9,511 nt of DNA from Melaminivora alkalimesophila. GTDB taxonomy: Bacteria > Pseudomonadota > Gammaproteobacteria > Burkholderiales > Burkholderiaceae_C. Where the stretch lies: contig NZ_ALEE01000221.1 of assembly GCF_000282995.1 (NCBI RefSeq), positions 1 through 9,511 of the forward strand, in the 5' to 3' direction. Position 1 is the first letter of the stretch, and each line of letters opens with the position of its first letter. Under the pieces are notes generated by a model. That model saw only the letters and a program-made list of their open reading frames with translations. It had not been told where the DNA came from and ran no database searches. Positions 5,448-9,511 of this stretch are shown here, one piece after another. Made by a program: the position numbers and the translations under genes.

Positions 5448-5798
5448 ATGTCTGAACCTCAAAACGGGCGCGGCGCGCTCTTCACTGGCGGGCTGGCCGC
5501 CATCCTCGCCTCGGCTTGCTGCCTCGGGCCGCTGGTTCTGATCGCCTTGGGGTTCAGCGGCGCTTGGATCGGCAACTTGACGGTGTTGGAACCCTATCGC
5601 CCCATCTTTATCGGCGTGGCGCTGGTGGCGTTGTTCTTCGCCTGGCGGCGCATCTACCGGCCGTCAGCCGCCTGCAAACCGGGTGAGGTTTGCGCGATTC
5701 CCCAAGTGCGAGCTACTTACAAGCTCATTTTCTGGGGCGTGGCCGTGCTGGTTTTGGTCGCGCTCGGATTTCCCTACGTCGTGCCATTTTTCTATTGA
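5448..5798 (+). CDS. merT: MerT, inner-membrane Hg(II) transporter
   Basis: This 116-residue protein has three predicted membrane helices (about residues 12-33, 52-66 and 93-112). Cysteine pair C24-C25 (SACCLGP) lies in the first helix and C76/C82 (ACKPGEVC) on the cytoplasmic loop. It accepts Hg(II) from periplasmic MerP and passes it inward to MerA. Start is the ATG at 5448 (MSEPQNGRG) with GAAAGGA eight bases upstream. The frame is open back to 5382, but that would run through the promoter and is rejected. It is the first gene of the merTPFADE transcript and ends 15 bp before merP. Length and cysteines match the family. Confidence 0.98.
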   Translation: MSEPQNGRGALFTGGLAAILASACCLGPLVLIALGFSGAWIGNLTVLEPYRPIFIGVALVALFFAWRRIYRPSAACKPGEVCAIPQVRATYKLIFWGVAVLVLVALGFPYVVPFFY

Positions 5799-5813
5799 TC
5801 ACAGGAGTTCACC

Positions 5814-7980
<2,167 letters not shown>

Positions 7981-7982
7981 AA

Positions 7983-7990
7983 AAGGAGGT
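7983..7990 (+). promoter_or_regulatory. merD ribosome binding site
   Basis: AAGGAGGT lies five bases before the merD ATG and directly after the merA stop. It is a near-perfect Shine-Dalgarno and fixes the merD start. Confidence 0.75.
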
Positions 7991-7995
7991 TTTCA

Positions 7996-8361
7996 ATGAG
8001 CGCCTACACCGTGTCCCGGCTGGCCCTTGATGCCGGGGTGAGCGTGCATATCGTGCGCGACTACCTGCTGCGCGGATTGCTGCGTCCGGTGGCGTGCACC
8101 CCGGGCGGCTATGGCCTGTTCGATGATGCCGCCTTGCAACGGCTGTGCTTCGTGCGGGCGGCCTTCGAGGCGGGCACCGGCCTGGACGCGCTGGCGCGGC
8201 TGTGCCGGGCGCTGGATGCTGCGGACGGCGATGAAGCGGCCGCGCAGCTTGCCGTTCTGCGCCAGTTCGTCGAGCGTCGGCGCGAAGCGTTGGCCGATCT
8301 GGAGGTGCAGTTGGCCACCATGCCGACCGAGCCGGCACAGCACGCGGAGAGTCTGCCATGA
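7996..8361 (+). CDS. merD: MerD, secondary regulator of the mer operon
   Basis: This 121-residue protein starts with a MerR-like winged helix ([26 protein letters not shown], about 4-29) followed by a helical region (residues 50-105), but lacks the C82/C117/C126 mercury site of MerR. In known systems MerD binds the same operator and helps displace activated MerR, shutting the operon down after induction. The start is set by a strong Shine-Dalgarno. The stop overlaps the merE ATG by four bases (ATGA at 8358-8361). Length is normal for the family. Confidence 0.96.
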   Translation: MSAYTVSRLALDAGVSVHIVRDYLLRGLLRPVACTPGGYGLFDDAALQRLCFVRAAFEAGTGLDALARLCRALDAADGDEAAAQLAVLRQFVERRREALADLEVQLATMPTEPAQHAESLP

Positions 8362-8594
8362 ACAGCCCCGAGCGCTTGCCGTCCGAGACGCACAAACCGA
8401 TCACCGGCTACCTGTGGGGCGCGCTGGCCGTGCTCACCTGTCCCTGCCATTTGCCGATTCTCGCCATTGTGCTGGCCGGCACGACGGCCGGCGCGTTCAT
8501 CGGAGAGTACTGGGGTATCGCAGCCCTCACGCTGACCGGTTTGTTCGTCCTGTCTGTGACACGACTGCTGCGGGCCTTCAAAGATCGATCATGA
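8358..8594 (+). CDS. merE: MerE, small membrane mercury transporter
   Basis: This 78-residue protein has two predicted membrane helices (about 18-42 and 46-68) with the MerE signature CPCHLPIL containing C28 and C30. MerE is reported to take up inorganic and organic mercury. It is coupled to merD by an ATGA overlap and is the last recognisable gene of the operon. The stop is followed by ATGAGCGC (8591-8598), which looks like the beginning of the urf2 gene found after merE in Tn21 and Tn501, but this frame closes after five codons. Confidence 0.95.
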   Translation: MNSPERLPSETHKPITGYLWGALAVLTCPCHLPILAIVLAGTTAGAFIGEYWGIAALTLTGLFVLSVTRLLRAFKDRS

Positions 8595-8646
8595 GCGCTT
8601 CCCATTGAGACAAACCACGCTGTCGCTACGTTGCCTCATGCCGGCA
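8595..8646. other. Junction between mer and tni modules
   Basis: This 52-bp gap separates merE from the convergent tniR. Apart from the five-codon urf2-like stub ending at 8608, I see no gene, no strong hairpin with a T-tract, and no intact inverted repeat. It probably contains the right-hand fusion point of the mer module. Confidence 0.5.
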
Positions 8647-9261
8647 TCAAATTCGGCTGAGTAGCTTCTCGCCATCTGGACGTAGCTCACCCTTGGGTGA
8701 AACATGCCGATACAGGGTCTGCCGCGTGACGCCAAGTTCCTGGCACAGGTCGCCGACCTTGGTCTCTGGCTGACCCATTGCCGCCATCGCCAGCCGCAGC
8801 TTGGCGGCGGTCATCTTGAACGGCCGGCCGCCTTTCCGCCCGCGCGCGCGGGCCGAGGCTAGGCCGGCAATCGTGCGCTCCGCGATCAACTCGCGCTCGA
8901 ACTCGGCCAGGGCGGCGAAGATGCCAAAGACCAGCTTGCCGGCGGCGGTCGTGGTGTCGATGGCCGCGCCGTGCCCGGTTAATACCTTCAAGCCGATGCC
9001 GCGCCCAGTCAGGTCGTGCACGGTGTTGATGAGATGTCGCAGGTCGCGTCCGAGCCGATCCAGTTTCCACACGACCAGTGTGTCGCCAGTTCGCAACGCC
9101 TTCAGGCAGCTCGTCAAGCCGGGCCGATCCTCGCGCATGCCGGATGCCTGGTCCTCGTAAAGATGTACTGGATCGACCCCGGCGGCAATCAGCGCGTCGC
9201 GCTGCAAATCGGTAGCCTGGGAGCCGTCCGCCTTCGATACCCGCATGTAGCCTATCAGCAT
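8647..9261 (-). CDS. tniR: TniR, serine resolvase of the transposon
   Basis: This 204-residue protein is a small serine recombinase of the resolvase/invertase type. The catalytic domain begins MLIGYMRVSKADGSQ with nucleophile S9 and R7. The arginines in WKLDRLGRDLRHL (about 65-77) complete the active site. A helix-turn-helix (VGDLCQELGVTRQTLYRHV, about 169-187) binds DNA at the C-terminus. It resolves cointegrates made during Tni transposition by recombining the adjacent res sites. The ATG at 9261 lies seven bases from the first res inverted repeat, so TniR probably also represses its own expression. Its position between the mer operon and res-tniQ is that of tniR in Tn5053. It is convergent with merE. 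The gene is intact. Confidence 0.95.
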   Translation of the reverse strand: MLIGYMRVSKADGSQATDLQRDALIAAGVDPVHLYEDQASGMREDRPGLTSCLKALRTGDTLVVWKLDRLGRDLRHLINTVHDLTGRGIGLKVLTGHGAAIDTTTAAGKLVFGIFAALAEFERELIAERTIAGLASARARGRKGGRPFKMTAAKLRLAMAAMGQPETKVGDLCQELGVTRQTLYRHVSPKGELRPDGEKLLSRI

Positions 9262-9268
9262 GTCGTAC

Positions 9269-9393
9269 CTGTCACATATACGTTCGATTATGTGACAGTG
9301 TGCACCGGAAAGTTCTGGTCGTCAAAATTTGTCACTTAACCCGTCATTCTGTCTAAGACATGCAAAGGGTCCATCAGCCTCGTAATGTGACAG
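9269..9393. promoter_or_regulatory. res: res recombination region of TniR
   Basis: A 10-bp perfect inverted repeat CTGTCACATA / TATGTGACAG (9269-9278 and 9289-9298) forms a 30-bp subsite, the size a resolvase dimer binds. Further related half-sites lie outward: TTGTCAC (9329-9335) and TGTGACAG (9386-9393, identical to 9291-9298). The distal half-sites are inside the tniQ coding region. Which subsite holds the crossover cannot be decided by eye. Confidence 0.7.
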
Positions 9394-9511
9394 AAATTCC
9401 GGGGGAATGCCTTCCTTTGCAAAGGTGGCGCGCAACTGTTCCAGGGAAGCGGGATCGCGCCGACCATAGGAAGCCAACGCGAACAGGGGTCTCCTCGTTT
9501 TCAGTGCAATA
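9322..9511 (-). CDS. tniQ: TniQ, C-terminal end (runs off the right edge)
   Basis: A minus-strand frame is open from the window edge to a TGA at 9324-9322 and encodes about 62 residues ending in NDGLSDKF. Visible residues include LASYGRRDPASLEQLRATF and PPEFLSHYEADGPF. The position, directly across the res region from tniR and in the same orientation, is that of tniQ in Tn5053/Tn402. TniQ is an accessory transposition protein that works with TniA and TniB, and related proteins act as target-complex adaptors in Tn7-like systems. The fragment is too short for motif proof, so the call leans on gene order. Its 3' end overlaps the distal res half-sites. Confidence 0.82.
   Translation of the reverse strand, partial: IALKTRRPLFALASYGRRDPASLEQLRATFAKEGIPPEFLSHYEADGPFACLRQNDGLSDKF

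Overview
The window looks like part of a broad-host-range IncP-1-type plasmid from a high-GC proteobacterium (beta- or gammaproteobacterial host likely). The left 2.3 kb is IncP backbone: the 5' end of trfA (replication initiator) and ssb on the minus strand, then trbA (regulator) and trbB (conjugation ATPase) on the plus strand. A KorA operator and two KorB operators sit exactly where the IncP control circuit needs them. An IncP-1beta-like backbone is my inference from general resemblance, not a computed assignment.

The conjugation (trb) operon stops after trbB. A complete IS21-family insertion sequence (2345-4845, istA and istB on the minus strand, two terminal repeats per end) sits a few bases after the Shine-Dalgarno that should serve trbC. 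Beyond it, instead of trbC, lies a Tn5053/Tn402-type mercury resistance transposon that runs off the right edge.

The mercury module is merR (minus) diverging from merT-merP-merF-merA-merD-merE (plus), with a classic MerR operator-promoter with 19-bp spacing. MerT, MerP, MerF and MerE handle Hg(II) capture and transport, MerA reduces it to Hg(0), and MerR and MerD regulate. After merE come, on the minus strand, the serine resolvase gene tniR, its res region, and the 3' end of tniQ. This is the tniR-res-tniQ arrangement of Tn5053-family transposons.

All genes belong to recognisable families; I see no new gene system. The unusual content is at the junctions. The expected 25-bp outer end of the transposon is missing where the IS abuts it: apparently only its last three bases, the 6-bp spacer and the next TniA-type repeat survive. 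Just inside lies a relic of a Tn21-type 38-bp inverted repeat, evidence that the mer module came from a Tn21-like transposon. The result is a nested, probably end-defective element that also cuts the plasmid's mating-pair-formation operon.
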